Program-made: the position numbers and the translations under genes
Source: Betaproteobacteria bacterium
Lineage (GTDB): Bacteria > Pseudomonadota > Gammaproteobacteria > Burkholderiales > Ga0077523
DNA: 27,736 nt
Reading direction: 5' to 3'
Assembly (NCBI GenBank): GCA_016713305.1
Contig: JADJPK010000026.1
Span: forward strand, 1 to 27,736
The notes under the pieces: model-generated
What the model saw: only the letters and a program-made list of their open reading frames with translations
What the model was told of the DNA's origin: nothing
Databases searched by the model: none
Shown here: positions 17,353-27,304 of the stretch, one piece after another
Position numbering within the stretch: the stretch's first letter is position 1
Layout of the letters: every line of letters begins with the position of its first letter

Positions 17353-20300
17353 GCGCCGAAATTGAGCTGCCGCGGCGCGAGGTAGCGACGCGCGATCTCG
17401 TCCGCCGGTACGGGCTTGCTGAAGAGAAAGCCCTGATACTCGTCGCAGCCCAGACGCTTGAGGGTAGACAGCTGCGCGAGATTCTCGACCCCTTCCGCAG
17501 TGACGCGGAGGTTGAGGCTGTGGGCCATCCCCACGATGGTGGCCACGATGACGTCGCTGCCCTTGTCGGAGTCGACATCGCGCACGAAGGAACGGTCGAT
17601 CTTGAGCGTGTCGATGGGCAACTGCTTGAGTGTCGCGAGCGAGGAGTACCCCGTGCCGAAGTCGTCCACCGCCAGGCGCGTGCCTAGCTTCCCCAGCTTG
17701 CGGAACGCCTGGATGCTCTCGTCCGCCGACTGCCACAGCACGGACTCGGTCATCTCGAGCTCCAGCCACATCGGATCGAGCCCGGTGCGCGAGGATGCGC
17801 TGCACGGCACGCGCGAACTCGTTGGGCTGGTGGAACTGGCGGGCAGAGACGTTGACGGCCACCCGCAGGGCGGGATAACCGGCGTCCTGCCACGCCTTGT
17901 TCTGTTCGCAGGCGGCGCGCAGGGCCCAGGCCCCGATGGGCTCGATGAGGCCGGTCTCCTCCGCCACTTCGATGAACGTGGCCGGTGCGACGAGGCCCTT
18001 GACCGGATGCTTCCAGCGCAGCAGGGCTTCCACACCCGCGATCCGGCCGGTGGCGATGTCGATCTGCGGCTGGTAGTGCAGCACGAACTCGTCCCGGTTG
18101 AGCGCAAGCCGCAGCGCGTTCTCCAGATCGTGCCGCTCCACCGCGCGGATGTTCATCTCGCGCGAGAAGAACTGGTAGTTGCGCCGCCCTTCTCCTTGGC
18201 GGGTACATCGCCGTGTCCGCGTTCTTCATGAGCGTGGCGGCATCCTCGGCATCGTCCGGAAAGATGCTGATGCCGATCGAGCAGGACGTGTTGAGGGTGT
18301 GCGCCCGACCTCCACGGGCCGTGCAAGGGCCGCGGTGATCTTGTCCGCCACGTGGGCGGCATCCTCCGCCTGTTGCAGGCCTTCGAGCGTGATCACGAAC
18401 TCGTCGCCACCCAGCCGTGCCAGGGTGTCACCCTTGCGGATGCACGTCTGCATCCGCGTGGCGACCTCCTTCAGCAGCAGGTCGCCGACATCGTGGCCCA
18501 GGGAATCGTTGATGTTCTTGAAGCGGTCGAGATCGATGAACATCAGCGCCAGGGATTCGCGGTTTCGCCGTGAGTTCACCAGCCCCTGCTCCAGACGATC
18601 CTGGAGCAGCAGCCGGTTGGGCAGGCCGGTCAGCGCATCGCGCGTCGCCAGCTGGCTGATGCGTTCCTCCGCGGCCTTGCGGTCCGTGATGTCCCGCGCT
18701 GTCCCGCGTTGCCCGACCGCGCGGCCCGCTTCGTCCCGCATGGCCACCGCGTTCACGCTCACCCAGACGATGGACCCGCTGCGGGTGAGCAGCATGTGCT
18801 CCAGATCCTTGTAGGAACCGTCCGGCCGCACATGGTCGTCCAGCCACAGCGAAACCCGCTCGTTCTCGCCTGCGGGCATGAGATCGGCAGGCCGCCGCCC
18901 GATCAGTTCGGTGTTCGCGTAGCCGAGCACGTTGCGGACCCGCGGCGAGAGGTACGTATAGGCGCCATGGGCGTCCTGTTCCCACACGAATTCGCTCGCG
19001 GCTTCCGCGAAGTCGCGGAACCGGCGTTCGCTCTCGCGCAACTGTTCCTCGACAGTCTTGAGATCCGTGATATCCCGGCCGACGCCCCGGTATCCCTTGA
19101 ACGCGCCGCCGGCATCGAATACGGGTTCGCCACTGGACAGGCCCCAGCGGCCGGTCTTGCGGGAGCGGAGCACGAGGTCCCGGAACGGCCGCCGGGCATC
19201 CAGTGTGGCGCGGTGGTCCCGCATCGCCTGATCCGATGGCCAGTCGAATTCGGCTTCGAAACGGGTCCGGCCGATGAGCTCCGAACCGGTCTCGACCATG
19301 TGGCCGGCCGCGCTGTCGGACAGATAGGTGTAGCGGTAGCGGTCGTCCTGCTCCCAGTACCAGTCCGCCGACAGTTCCGTCAGGCTGCGGAATCGCTGCT
19401 CGCTCTCGCGCAGGCGCTCTTCGGTCGCATGCTTGCCGGTCACGTCGAAGAGAACCAGAAGAATGTAGCGTTTGCCGTCCGGTGCCGTGAGAGCGGTCTT
19501 GCGCACGAGCATCCACCGGATCGAGTCGTGGATGCGATAGGGACGCTCGTAGGTCACGGGCCCGTCTCCGCGCAACGCCGCCTGGTCGGTGGAGAGGAAA
19601 TAGGTGGCGTCTTCGCGGGTGAAGAAATCGAAGTCCGTGCGGCCCACGATCCGGTCGAGCGGCCGTTCGAAGAACTCCACGAAAGACGGATTGGCCTCCA
19701 CGTAGCGGTGCTGGCCATCCTTCAGCAGCACAGGGCTCGGGATGGCGTCGATCAGGGCCTTGAGGAATCCGCGCGACTGGGCAATCTCGTGCTCCGCCTG
19801 CTTCATCACGGTGACGTCGCGGCCCACGCCGCGGTACCCGGCGAACCTGCCCGATTCGTCCAGCACCGGCTCGCCGCTGATCGACACGTGGCGGGGGGTG
19901 TCGCCCATGTTGAGGCGCGTCAGCATCAGATCACGGAACGATTCGCGCCGGGCCATGGCCGAATCGTGACGCTGCCTTTCCTCGTCGGTCACCACGCAAG
20001 GCAGTTCCCAGCGCGAGCGCCCGATGAAGTTCGCGGGATCCAGGAGGCCGGAATCGACGGCACGGCCGGACACCCGCGTGAACCGCTGGTTGACGTCCGT
20101 CTCCCAGTACCAGTCCGCCGACAGGGCGGCAAGCGAGCGGAAGCGGTCGAAGCCCTCCCGCAGCTGATTGGCCGCGTTGCGCTGGGCCGCGGCAAGGCCA
20201 TGGACGAACAGCGTCGAGCCGGCGTTGATGGCGAGAAACAGCTCCAGCAGCAGATGATCGGTCGTCGGTGTCGAGAAGGTGAAGGGCCCCACCCCGTTCA

Positions 20301-21090
20301 AGGTGCCGACCAGTCCGAAAACCGCGACGACGGCCACGGCGAGGGTTGCCAGGTGCGATCCCGCGTTGACGGCGATCAGCAAGGCGACGGGAAACGTGAG
20401 ATAGGCAATGGAGGTCTGATCGAGCCAGGTCGATGCTCCGCCGAAGAACACGAAGCCGGAGATGAGCGCATGGCATGTCAGCAAGCCGGCGGAATGCACC
20501 GGGTGTCCGGGCAAGGAGCGGGGCGGATGCCGCCACACGACGAGAAGCGGCAGGAACACCATGATGCCGACGGCGTCCGACAGCCACCACAACACGGCGA
20601 TGTGGCTCGCGTCGACGATCCCCACGCCGTGTACGAGGGCGTAGACGCCTGCGAACGCCGCAGCGGCCGGCACAGGTGCGAGCAGCGATACGACCGGAAT
20701 GTCCACGCCCAGCGCACGCGCCGGGAATTCCTCCCTGCCGAGCCCGACGCGCCGGAGAACGAGCCAGGCGATGGCGGCCTCGAGGACCGCGGCGCCGGCC
20801 TCCGCGATGACGAGCGGTGCCGGCCCGCCGTCGATCCATTCGACCAAGCCCGCCGCGGCGAAGATGAACGGAAGCGCCACGGGGCCCAGACGCAGTGCCG
20901 CCATCACGGCGATCGCCGCCGAGGGCCAGAGCATCACGTAGCTGGTCGTGGCGCCCGGAGAGAGCGACAGCAGGGACAGGCCGACCACCGTGTACAGAGC
21001 AGCCCAGAACGCTGCCTTCGCCAATGTCCCGGGACGCAGATCCAGCCTTCGACCGGCGACGTGTTCGTCGCGGCGCTGGAATCGGTTCAT
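17349..21090 (-). CDS. MASE1-PAS(x4)-GGDEF-EAL c-di-GMP signalling protein (frameshifted near GGDEF/EAL)
   Basis: About 1247 aa. Membrane sensor that may both make and break cyclic di-GMP. MASE1 multi-helix region at about residues 20-300 (TSYVMLWPSAAIAVMAALRL), then four PAS units at about 315-435, 440-560, 565-685 and 690-805, with the repeated start FRSLTELSADWYWE. GGDEF at about 815-985 has an intact ARLGGDEF site and the inhibitory RxxD five residues before it (RKGD-TLARL-GGDEF). The EAL domain has GVEALLRWKHP, LELEMTES, LAVDDFGTGYSSL, LKIDRSFV and VTAEGVEN, so all main catalytic signatures are present. Indels near 18306, 18190-18205 (two) and 17795 break the frame; the pieces join as SIGISIFPDDAEDAATLMK, AKEKG, NYQFFSREMNIRAVE and so on. 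ATG 21090 overlaps the upstream ATPase stop (ATGA). Stop at 17349 overlaps glpD. Confidence 0.9.
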
Positions 21091-22917
21091 GCCGCAGGCC
21101 CGTCCGGGGCCGAGCCTTTCCTGCGTCGGTCCAGCGTGATGGGTGGCGCGGACTTGAGCACTTCCTCCACGGTGGTCACACCCTGCGCGACCTTCATGGC
21201 GCCACTGATGCGAAGCGGTCTCATGCCGTCGCGGTACGCCTGTTCGCGGATCGCCGGCAGATCGGCCGCCGCTGTCACGAATTTGCGCTGGCCCGGCGTG
21301 AACAGCATGATCTCGTAGATGCCGACGCGTCCCATGTAGCCGGTCATGCGGCATTCGAGGCAGCCCTTGGGATGGAACACCTGCTTGGGCTTTTCCGCCT
21401 TCCAGGGCGTGATGAGCATGTTCCACGTGTCGTCGTCGATGGGGCCCGCTTCCCGGCAGTGCGGGCACAGGGTCCGCACCAGGCGCTGGGCCATCACGCC
21501 CAGGATCGTCGAGTGCAGCAGGTAGGGCGGAACACCGATGTCCAGCAGCCGGGTGATGGCTGCCGGTGCGTCGTTCGTGTGCAGCGTCGAGAGCACCAGA
21601 TGGCCGGTGAGAGAGGCCTGGATCGCCATCTCGGCCGTTTCGAGGTCGCGGATCTCGCCGACCATGATGATGTCCGGATCCTGCCGCAGGAGCGTGCGGA
21701 CGCCGGAGGCGAACGTCAGTCCGATGTTGTGCTGGACCTGCATCTGGTTGAACGAGGGCTCCACCATCTCGATCGGGTCCTCGATGGTGCAGACGTTCAC
21801 GTCGGGCGTGGACAGCTGCTTCAACGTGGAGTAGAGCGTCGTGGTCTTGCCCGATCCCGTGGGGCCCGTCACCAGCACGATGCCGTGCGGCTGCGTGGTC
21901 ATCTGGGTCCACCGGTTCTGGTCGTCTTCGGAAAAGCCGAGTTCCCGATAGTCCTTGACGATCACGTCCGGGTTGAAGATCCGCATCACGACCTTCTCGC
22001 CGAACGCCGTGGGCATGGTGGACAGGCGCAGTTCCACTTCGGAGCCGTCGGGCGTCACGGTCTTGATCCGGCCATCCTGAGGACGGCGCTTCTCCACGAC
22101 GTCCATGCGGCCGAGGATCTTGATGCGGCTCGTCATGGCCGCCATCACGGCCGTGGGGATCTGGTAGACCTGGTGCAGCACGCCGTCGATGCGGAAACGC
22201 ACGTTGCCGACATCCCGGCGTGGTTCCATGAATGTCGCTTGCCCGCTGCTCGAACGCGTACTGGAAGATCCAGTCGACGATGTGGACGACGTGGCGGTCG
22301 TTGGCGTCCACCTGCCCGCGGCTGCCGAGCTGGACGAGCTGCTCGAAGTTGGTGATGTCGTTCAGCTCGCCCTTCTTCTGCTGCTGCGCGCCGTGCACCG
22401 ACCGGGCGAGGTTGTAGAACTCGACCAGATAGTTGTCGATGTCCCGCGGATTCGCGAGGACCCGTTTGATGTCCAGCCGCAGCACGCGCGCGAGTTCCGC
22501 CTCCCACTCCCGCACGTGCGGTTCGGACACGGCGATCACGCATTCCTTGGAGGTCACCTGGACGGGCAGGATGCGGAAGCGGGTGGCGTAGGCATTCGAC
22601 ATCACCTTGGTCACCGCGGTGAAGTCGATCTTGAAGGGGTCGATGTGCAGGTAGGGCAGGTCCACGCGGCCTGCGAGCCACTCGGTGAGCAGTTCCAGGT
22701 GCAGCAGCTTCTTGGGATTGCGTGGATCGGGCCACTTCTGGTCCGCGATCAGTACGAGCGGGTGGATGGGCGCGCGCCGCGACACCTGCTTCGACAGCAG
22801 TTCCTGCGCCTGTTCCCGGCTGGCGAGACCGTCCTGGACCATGTCGGCGAGGATGCCGTCCAGTTCCAGCCTGCGGTTGGCGGTGGCTTCGGTCCGCGCC
22901 GGCGCTGTCGTGTCCAT
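21087..22917 (-). CDS. GspE/PilB-type secretion/pilus ATPase (one frameshift)
   Basis: About 610 aa. Cytoplasmic hexameric ATPase of the type II secretion / type IV pilus family. The N-terminal domain (LADMVQDGLASREQAQELL...HPL) resembles the GspE/MshE N-terminal fold, some members of which bind c-di-GMP. The frame changes once near 22233, where ASDIH joins MEPRRDVGNVRFRIDGVLHQ, together the canonical SDIHxEP motif. Then Walker A GPTGSGKTTTLYS (about residue 350), Asp box TIEDPIE, Walker B DIIMVGEIRDLETAE, His box TGHLVLSTLHTNDA and the zinc site CPHC...CLECRMTGYMGR. ATG at 22917 has AAGGAG 11 bases upstream. The stop overlaps the next start by 4 bp. No other secretion or pilus gene is in the window, so the machine it drives is unknown. 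Confidence 0.9.
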
Positions 22918-23015
22918 GTTCTGCGTGACTCCTTATCCATCCGGAATTATGGCACCGGAGGATTATCGGCCCGTATCGCGCCGGCTTCAGCGCCGCGGTA
23001 AAGGGGAGTCGCCCT

Positions 23016-25147
23016 TCAGAACCTCCAGCGGCAGGCGACGAAGGTGTGGCGCTCGGGCATGGGGGTAGTAGTTCGCGCTGTAGGCGATCGTCGCGTAAGG
23101 GCGGTCGAAGAGGTTGCGCACCCCGGCCGTCAACGTGAACGACCCGTTGTCGAATCGCAGCGTTGCATCGACGAGCGTGTGCGCCGGCAGCCGGGGAAAC
23201 TGCGAATTGGTGAAATCGTTGCCATCGTAGCGCGAGCCGGTGGCGGTTCGTGAGCGTTGCCTGCCACCGTGGAAACGGGGACCACTCCAGATCCAGGAGC
23301 GCCGTGGTCCGTGGAACCAGAGGAATGTCGGTTCCCGTCCGGGCGAGCTTCGGCACGACGTAGCCCACGTTGGCCCGGACCGCCAACCGGCTCGTGGCGC
23401 TCCAGCGAAGTTCCGCCCTCGCCCCCGAATCGTCGCGTGGGTTCCGCAAGATTCCGATTGAGGCTGATGGCGCCGAACGCGTTGGAACCGAACGAGATCT
23501 CGTCGACGACGCGCATCAGGAACGCGGTGGCCGACAGTTCGACGCGCTCGCCGGGACGCGAACGGATCCCGGCCTCGAATGTCGTTCCATGCTGGGAGTG
23601 CAGATCGGTCGTGGCGAGCAGCAGTTCGTCGAGATTCGGATTACGGAAATGACGAGTCGCGGAGGCGAACGCGGTAGTCCGGGCGTCCGGGCTCCAGGTG
23701 GCGCCCAGTTCGACCGCCATTTGCCGGGATTGGCGCCGTGCGAATCCCTGCGACCGGTATGCTTCGACGCAGTCCACCTGGCGGGTGACGGGGACGGGAA
23801 TCAGGTGACGCCGGGTCCGGGATCCACGTCCACCAGCGTGGTCTCGGTGATGGTTCGGCAGCCCGACGCGATGTAGCGGGCATCGTCCGCACGGGATTCG
23901 TACCGGTCCAGCCGCAACCCTGCCTGGAGCGCCCATGCGGACGACAGGACCGAGTTCAGCATGACGAACTGGGCGGTGGAATCGGCCGTGCCCGGAACGT
24001 CGTGGACGTCCCGATCAGGTTCTCGCCGTTCTCGCTTCGCGCATAGTCGGCGGAAAGTACTTCGATGCCGGCCGACAGCGCGTGGCTTCCGCCCAGCGCG
24101 TCGAAGCGCCGTTCGTAGCGCAGCAGGATGTCCTGCCGTCGCGACGTATGCGTGACCGCTGATTCTCCAATGGGATCCCCCGCGTTGAATCCGATCACGT
24201 AGGGCGTCTTGCGGTCGCGGCCGGACCAGCGCAGTTCCACCGCGCCGCGCTCCCCCAGATCGGCGAGCATGTCGAGTTGCAGCCGCAGATCGTCGGTGCT
24301 GCTCTCGTCGAAGGGAGCGCTGGTGGAGCGTCGTTCCGCAGTGCCCGAAGAGAACGCGGCCGCGCTCACCGGGCCGGCCAGTCCGATCTCGTCGCGATGA
24401 GCGGCAGCACGTCCCTGGAAGGTGAGAAAGGACCACTGCCCTTGCGGCGTGTATCGCAGCGAGGCGGCGGCGTTGCGGGCGTCAAGATCCGAGTTGCGAC
24501 GGAAGCCGTCCGTCCGGAACTCGTTCGCGTCGATGCGCCCCGACCAGCGACCGGAACTGCCGCTTGCGGCGAGACGCAGTTCGCGGGTGCGGAAGGACTC
24601 GAACCGCGCGGATACTTCTCCGCCGTGGCCGAGCGGGCCACTGCGTTTCGTGAGGATGTGGATCACTCCGCCCACGGCGCCGTCGCCGAAGCGAACCGCC
24701 CCCACCCCGCAGGATCTCGATGCGTTCGATCTGGGAAAGCGGAATGGAGGCGAGGTCGGCGCCCGAAAGATCGGACTCGTTCAGGCGGACGCCATCGACG
24801 ACCACCAGCACGTTGCTCGTGGAGGTCGCACCCATGCCGCGGATATCGATGGTTGCCTGCTTGTCGGTGCCGGAATAGCTCTGCAGGTTGACGTTGGCCT
24901 CGCGTGCCAGGAGTTCGGCCACCGTGACGGCCGAGGAACGCTCGATGTCCGCAGCGGTGATGATGGACAGGCTGTGCGGTGTGGTCCGAAGCGTGCCGTC
25001 GGCCGCCCGGGCCGAGACGACGACCTCGCGCATCTTGAACAGAGGCGACTCGTCGTCAGCCCGGACTGCGGCCGGTCCCAGGCAGAGAATGGGCCCGACC
25101 GCAAGGACAGCCGCAACGGACCGGATCCGCCCGATGCGGCGAACCAT
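23016..25147 (-). CDS. btuB: TonB-dependent outer-membrane receptor, BtuB-like (multiple frameshifts)
   Basis: About 710 aa. Predicted to carry cobalamin across the outer membrane with TonB energy. Signal peptide SVAAVLAVGPILCLG ends before ADDESPLF. The plug domain shows VVVSARAADGTLRTTPHSL, TVAELLAREANVNLQSYSG, IDIRGMGATSTSNVLVVVDG and IERIEILRG; after an insertion in a G-run near 24705 it continues VRFGDGAVGGVIHILTKRSG. The barrel follows in successive frames with changes near 24000, 23805, 23440, 23265 and 23075: STAQFVMLNSVLSSAW, AVELGATWSPDARTTAF, AELRWSATSRLAVRANVGY, LTAGVRNLFDRPYATIAYS, and the last strand PERHTFVACRWRF with TGA at 23016. ATG 25147 lies 3 bp after the DUF4465 gene stop. 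The upstream cobalamin riboswitch is the reason for preferring BtuB over other TonB receptors. Confidence 0.82.
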
Positions 25148-25150
25148 CGG

Positions 25151-25934
25151 TCAGCGGCGGCGCGACACGCCGGCGGCCAGGATGACGACCCCCAGCGTGA
25201 GGAGCACGGCAGTACCGGGTTCGGGGACGGCGGTCACGGTCAGGTCGTCGAGCGCGAAGTACGTGGGGGTGTTGATGCCGAAGTCACCCTTGTCGGACGA
25301 GTCCATGGAGAAGCTGAGCGAACTCACCATACCGAGGGACGTGAGGTCGATACGTTGCCAGCCTTCGAGGATGAAATCCGAACCGAATCGTCGAACCGGT
25401 AGTCGGCCAGCGCGAGGACGACGGTTCCGTGATGTGCCCGGCCACATCGCGTCCTTGCACGGCGACCGCCAGGAAGTCGGGATCCGTGCCGCTCGGCCCG
25501 CCGAACTTCTTTGCAAAGCCGTCGCCCTGGAGCATCGAAAGGGCCGTGTAGGTCGTGACGGCAAGAGACGCCCCCGCACGACGGAGACCGGTGACGCGAA
25601 ATCGGATCGAAGGCGCCCCGACGTAGGCGATGCCGTAAAAATCGCGCCGAGCCTCCTTCTCCGCTCCCGGGCCAGGCACTGTACTGATTTGCCGGTCCCG
25701 CGGTCGTGCCGTCGGTGTGATTCGACACGATCCAGCCGATGCAGCAGCCACCTCCCCCAGTTCCTGTAACTCATGATTGAAGGTGGCAGAACCGCTCGTG
25801 AAGGAGGTGGTGGCACTGGCATTGTAGACGCCCTGGCGTACAGGGCGAAGTCCTCGAAACCGATCGTTTCGGCAACGGCGGAAACTGGTGACAAGAAATG
25901 CGGCGATCGCCGCGACGAGCTGCGAGATTTTCAT
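25151..25934 (-). CDS. PEP-CTERM surface protein with DUF4465-like domain (frameshifted)
   Basis: About 260 aa. ATG 25934 overlaps the upstream stop (ATGA) and has GGAG 8 bases before it. [15 protein letters not shown], one indel near 25885, and then SPVSAVAETIGFEDFAL form a signal peptide cleaved after AVA. The mature part, in pieces, reads SFTSGSATFNHELQELG, then WIVSNHTDGTTAGPANQYS, SMLQGDGFAKKFGG, SGTDPDFLAVAVQGRD, ALADYRFDDS, GWQRIDLTSLGMVSSLSF, SSDKGDFGINTPTYFALDDL. These match, in order, the conserved blocks I know from DUF4465 proteins. The C-terminus VPEPGTAVLLTLGVVILAAG plus a basic tail RRR is a PEP-CTERM sorting signal, cut by an exosortase. Predicted surface protein and cobalamin-capture partner of the receptor, by context. 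Confidence 0.8.
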
Positions 25935-26744
25935 CGAAGGTCTCCGGAACGTGCCAGGGCCGCGCTGCGGCGGCGGCAAAGCGGATGACGGCGACGACGG
26001 CCCCTGCGGCGAGGAGCCAGGCAGTCGAAGGTTCCGGCACGGCAGCGGCGTAGTGAATCACGCCGACACCGTCGAGATCGAATCCGCCACCGCCCGTCGT
26101 GGGCGTCGTCGTAGATGGGATTCGGCCCCCGGCCACCGCGGGAAGACTGTCGAGGGCAGAACCATCTCCGACGATGTCGACGATGCGACGAAACGACGGC
26201 GTCGACATCGAGTCCCGGGACAGACTTGAGCAGATCCAGGTCGAACGGCGCCGTAGCCCCGCGGTACTTGCCCGCCAGACCGTCCAGATCGGTGGGGTCC
26301 AGGGTTCCGAAGGCGCCGATGGCGTTGGCGGTCAGCGAGAACCCGGGGAAGCGGAAGAAGTTGGCACCATCGGATGAGACTCTACCCAGGCCAGTTCGAG
26401 GAAGGTGTCGCTGAAGCTGTTCTCGAAGACGGCGAATCCGCGCCGGCGCCGTTCAGGATCGCGCCGGAAAACGTCAGGGTGATGCGCCCTGAATCGCCCA
26501 GCGACACGACATCAGTCCGGTTGCGCTTGCGGCACCCAGTGCCTTCTGGGGTCTGAACGTGTCCGAGACATCCGCACCGGGCAGATAGTCGAGGTAACCG
26601 GTGGCCCAGGCGGAGATGGTAGGATCCGCGGCCGCAAGGGGAGTGGAATCGGCTGACCCGCCGCCGGAGCGCTAGGGCCCTGCCACGGGCCAACGGGGAC
26701 GACAGGAGCGCGAGGAACACAGCAGACTCTTTGGGTAACGCCAT
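25931..26744 (-). CDS. PEP-CTERM surface protein of an uncharacterised family, first gene of the cobalamin operon (frameshifted)
   Basis: About 270 aa. ATG 26744 has GGGGAG 8 bases upstream. [19 protein letters not shown] starts the signal peptide. After an indel near 26670 it reads [20 protein letters not shown], then [104 protein letters not shown] and [15 protein letters not shown]. The blocks are collinear across about six frame changes. The end [20 protein letters not shown] is a PEP-CTERM motif with transmembrane part; an indel near 25998 gives a basic CRRRRS tail and a TGA inside the ATGA overlap with the next gene. I know this as a cell-surface protein family without assigned function. 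Position directly behind a cobalamin riboswitch suggests B12 binding. Confidence 0.78.
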
Positions 26745-26752
26745 TGCAGACT

Positions 26753-26775
26753 CTCCCCGCGCAGGGAAGCTGCGC
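26753..26775 (-). promoter_or_regulatory. Hairpin directly before the Shine-Dalgarno site, possible riboswitch expression platform
   Basis: On the minus strand GCGCAG-CTTCC-CTGCGC forms a 6-bp hairpin (26775-26759) and is followed at once by GGGGAG (26758-26753), the ribosome-binding site of the first PEP-CTERM gene. Cobalamin riboswitches in Gram-negatives often act on translation by closing the ribosome-binding site, so this is a natural place for the switch. The pairing is seen; the regulatory role is inferred. Confidence 0.45.
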
Positions 26776-26911
26776 CGTCAGGTTGGGAAAGCACCTGCTG
26801 CCGATTGGAGAAGAAGGGGAGGACAACGCAGAACCGCGATAGCCCGGGGAACGAAACGGATGACGAGGGTGAGCCAGGATGTCGCCACTTATCGCCGCCT
26901 CCTCCGCAGCC

Positions 26912-27112
26912 GCCGGTGCGCTGAGTCAGGCCGGTCTCCGGGCTTGCGTAGTGACGGGCGATCCGCCTTCCCATGCCCGAGACACAGTGGCGCAGAGGAT
27001 CGCCCCGGACTTCGCTTACCGTTGCGGGGGCAGCGCCGATCCGCGACAGCGTAGAGACACTCCGTAACGCCCACCGACTCCCCGTTTCACTCGAACGGAC
27101 GGTCGCCCGCTC
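26912..27112 (-). promoter_or_regulatory. Cobalamin (B12) riboswitch
   Basis: Read on the minus strand, the conserved parts come in the correct order: GAAACGGGGAGTCGGTG (about 27090), CGGCGCTGCCCCCGCAACGG and GTAAGCGAAGTCC (27038-27008), CGCCACTGTG (near 26990), CATGGGAAGGCG (26975-26964), and the B12 box AGCCCGGAGACCGGCCTGAC (26944-26925). These match the adenosylcobalamin riboswitch consensus, including the kissing-loop receptor region. The leader runs a further 170 bases to the first PEP-CTERM start at 26744. The element predicts that the operon of two PEP-CTERM proteins and the TonB receptor is repressed when cobalamin is plentiful. Outer boundaries are approximate. Confidence 0.93.
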
Positions 27113-27134
27113 AAGCACCTGACAAGCAGGAGCG

Positions 27135-27163
27135 TAATAATGCGGCCATTCCGCGCACGTCAA
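27135..27163 (-). promoter_or_regulatory. Sigma-70-type promoter for the cobalamin operon
   Basis: On the minus strand TTGACG (27163-27158) is followed after 17 bases by TTATTA (27140-27135). A start near 27128 would put the riboswitch at the very 5' end of the transcript, as is usual. The -35 is close to consensus; the -10 is moderate. It overlaps the region upstream of the divergent ammonium transporter. Confidence 0.55.
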
Positions 27164-27304
27164 GTTTCCGGTAGCGAGGACAGAGCCGACGGAGAAGAGC
27201 AATCGCGGCGGCTTCAGGGCATCATACCGCGCCGCCCGCGGCGACGCGGGGTGAGCGGATCGCAGATTCCGCAGCCAATTTCAAGGAACTGTTCGGAGGA
27301 TCTC

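Noticed and set aside
15727..18156. EAL-GlpD fusion protein
   Set aside because: The EAL domain changes frame near 17795 and ends at its own stop at 17349; GlpD starts at GTG 17352. The joined frame between them is not EAL-like.
18226..22917. A single 1563-residue frame joining a GspE-type N-terminus to MASE1-PAS-GGDEF
   Set aside because: The ATPase changes frame near 22233 and continues with Walker A, Walker B and zinc site in another frame to a stop at 21087, overlapping a separate ATG at 21090. The middle of the long frame is antisense-like, low-quality sequence.
26672..27202. Minus-strand open frame of 176 residues upstream of the first PEP-CTERM gene
   Set aside because: It spans the cobalamin riboswitch and has no protein signature; the structured RNA explains the sequence.
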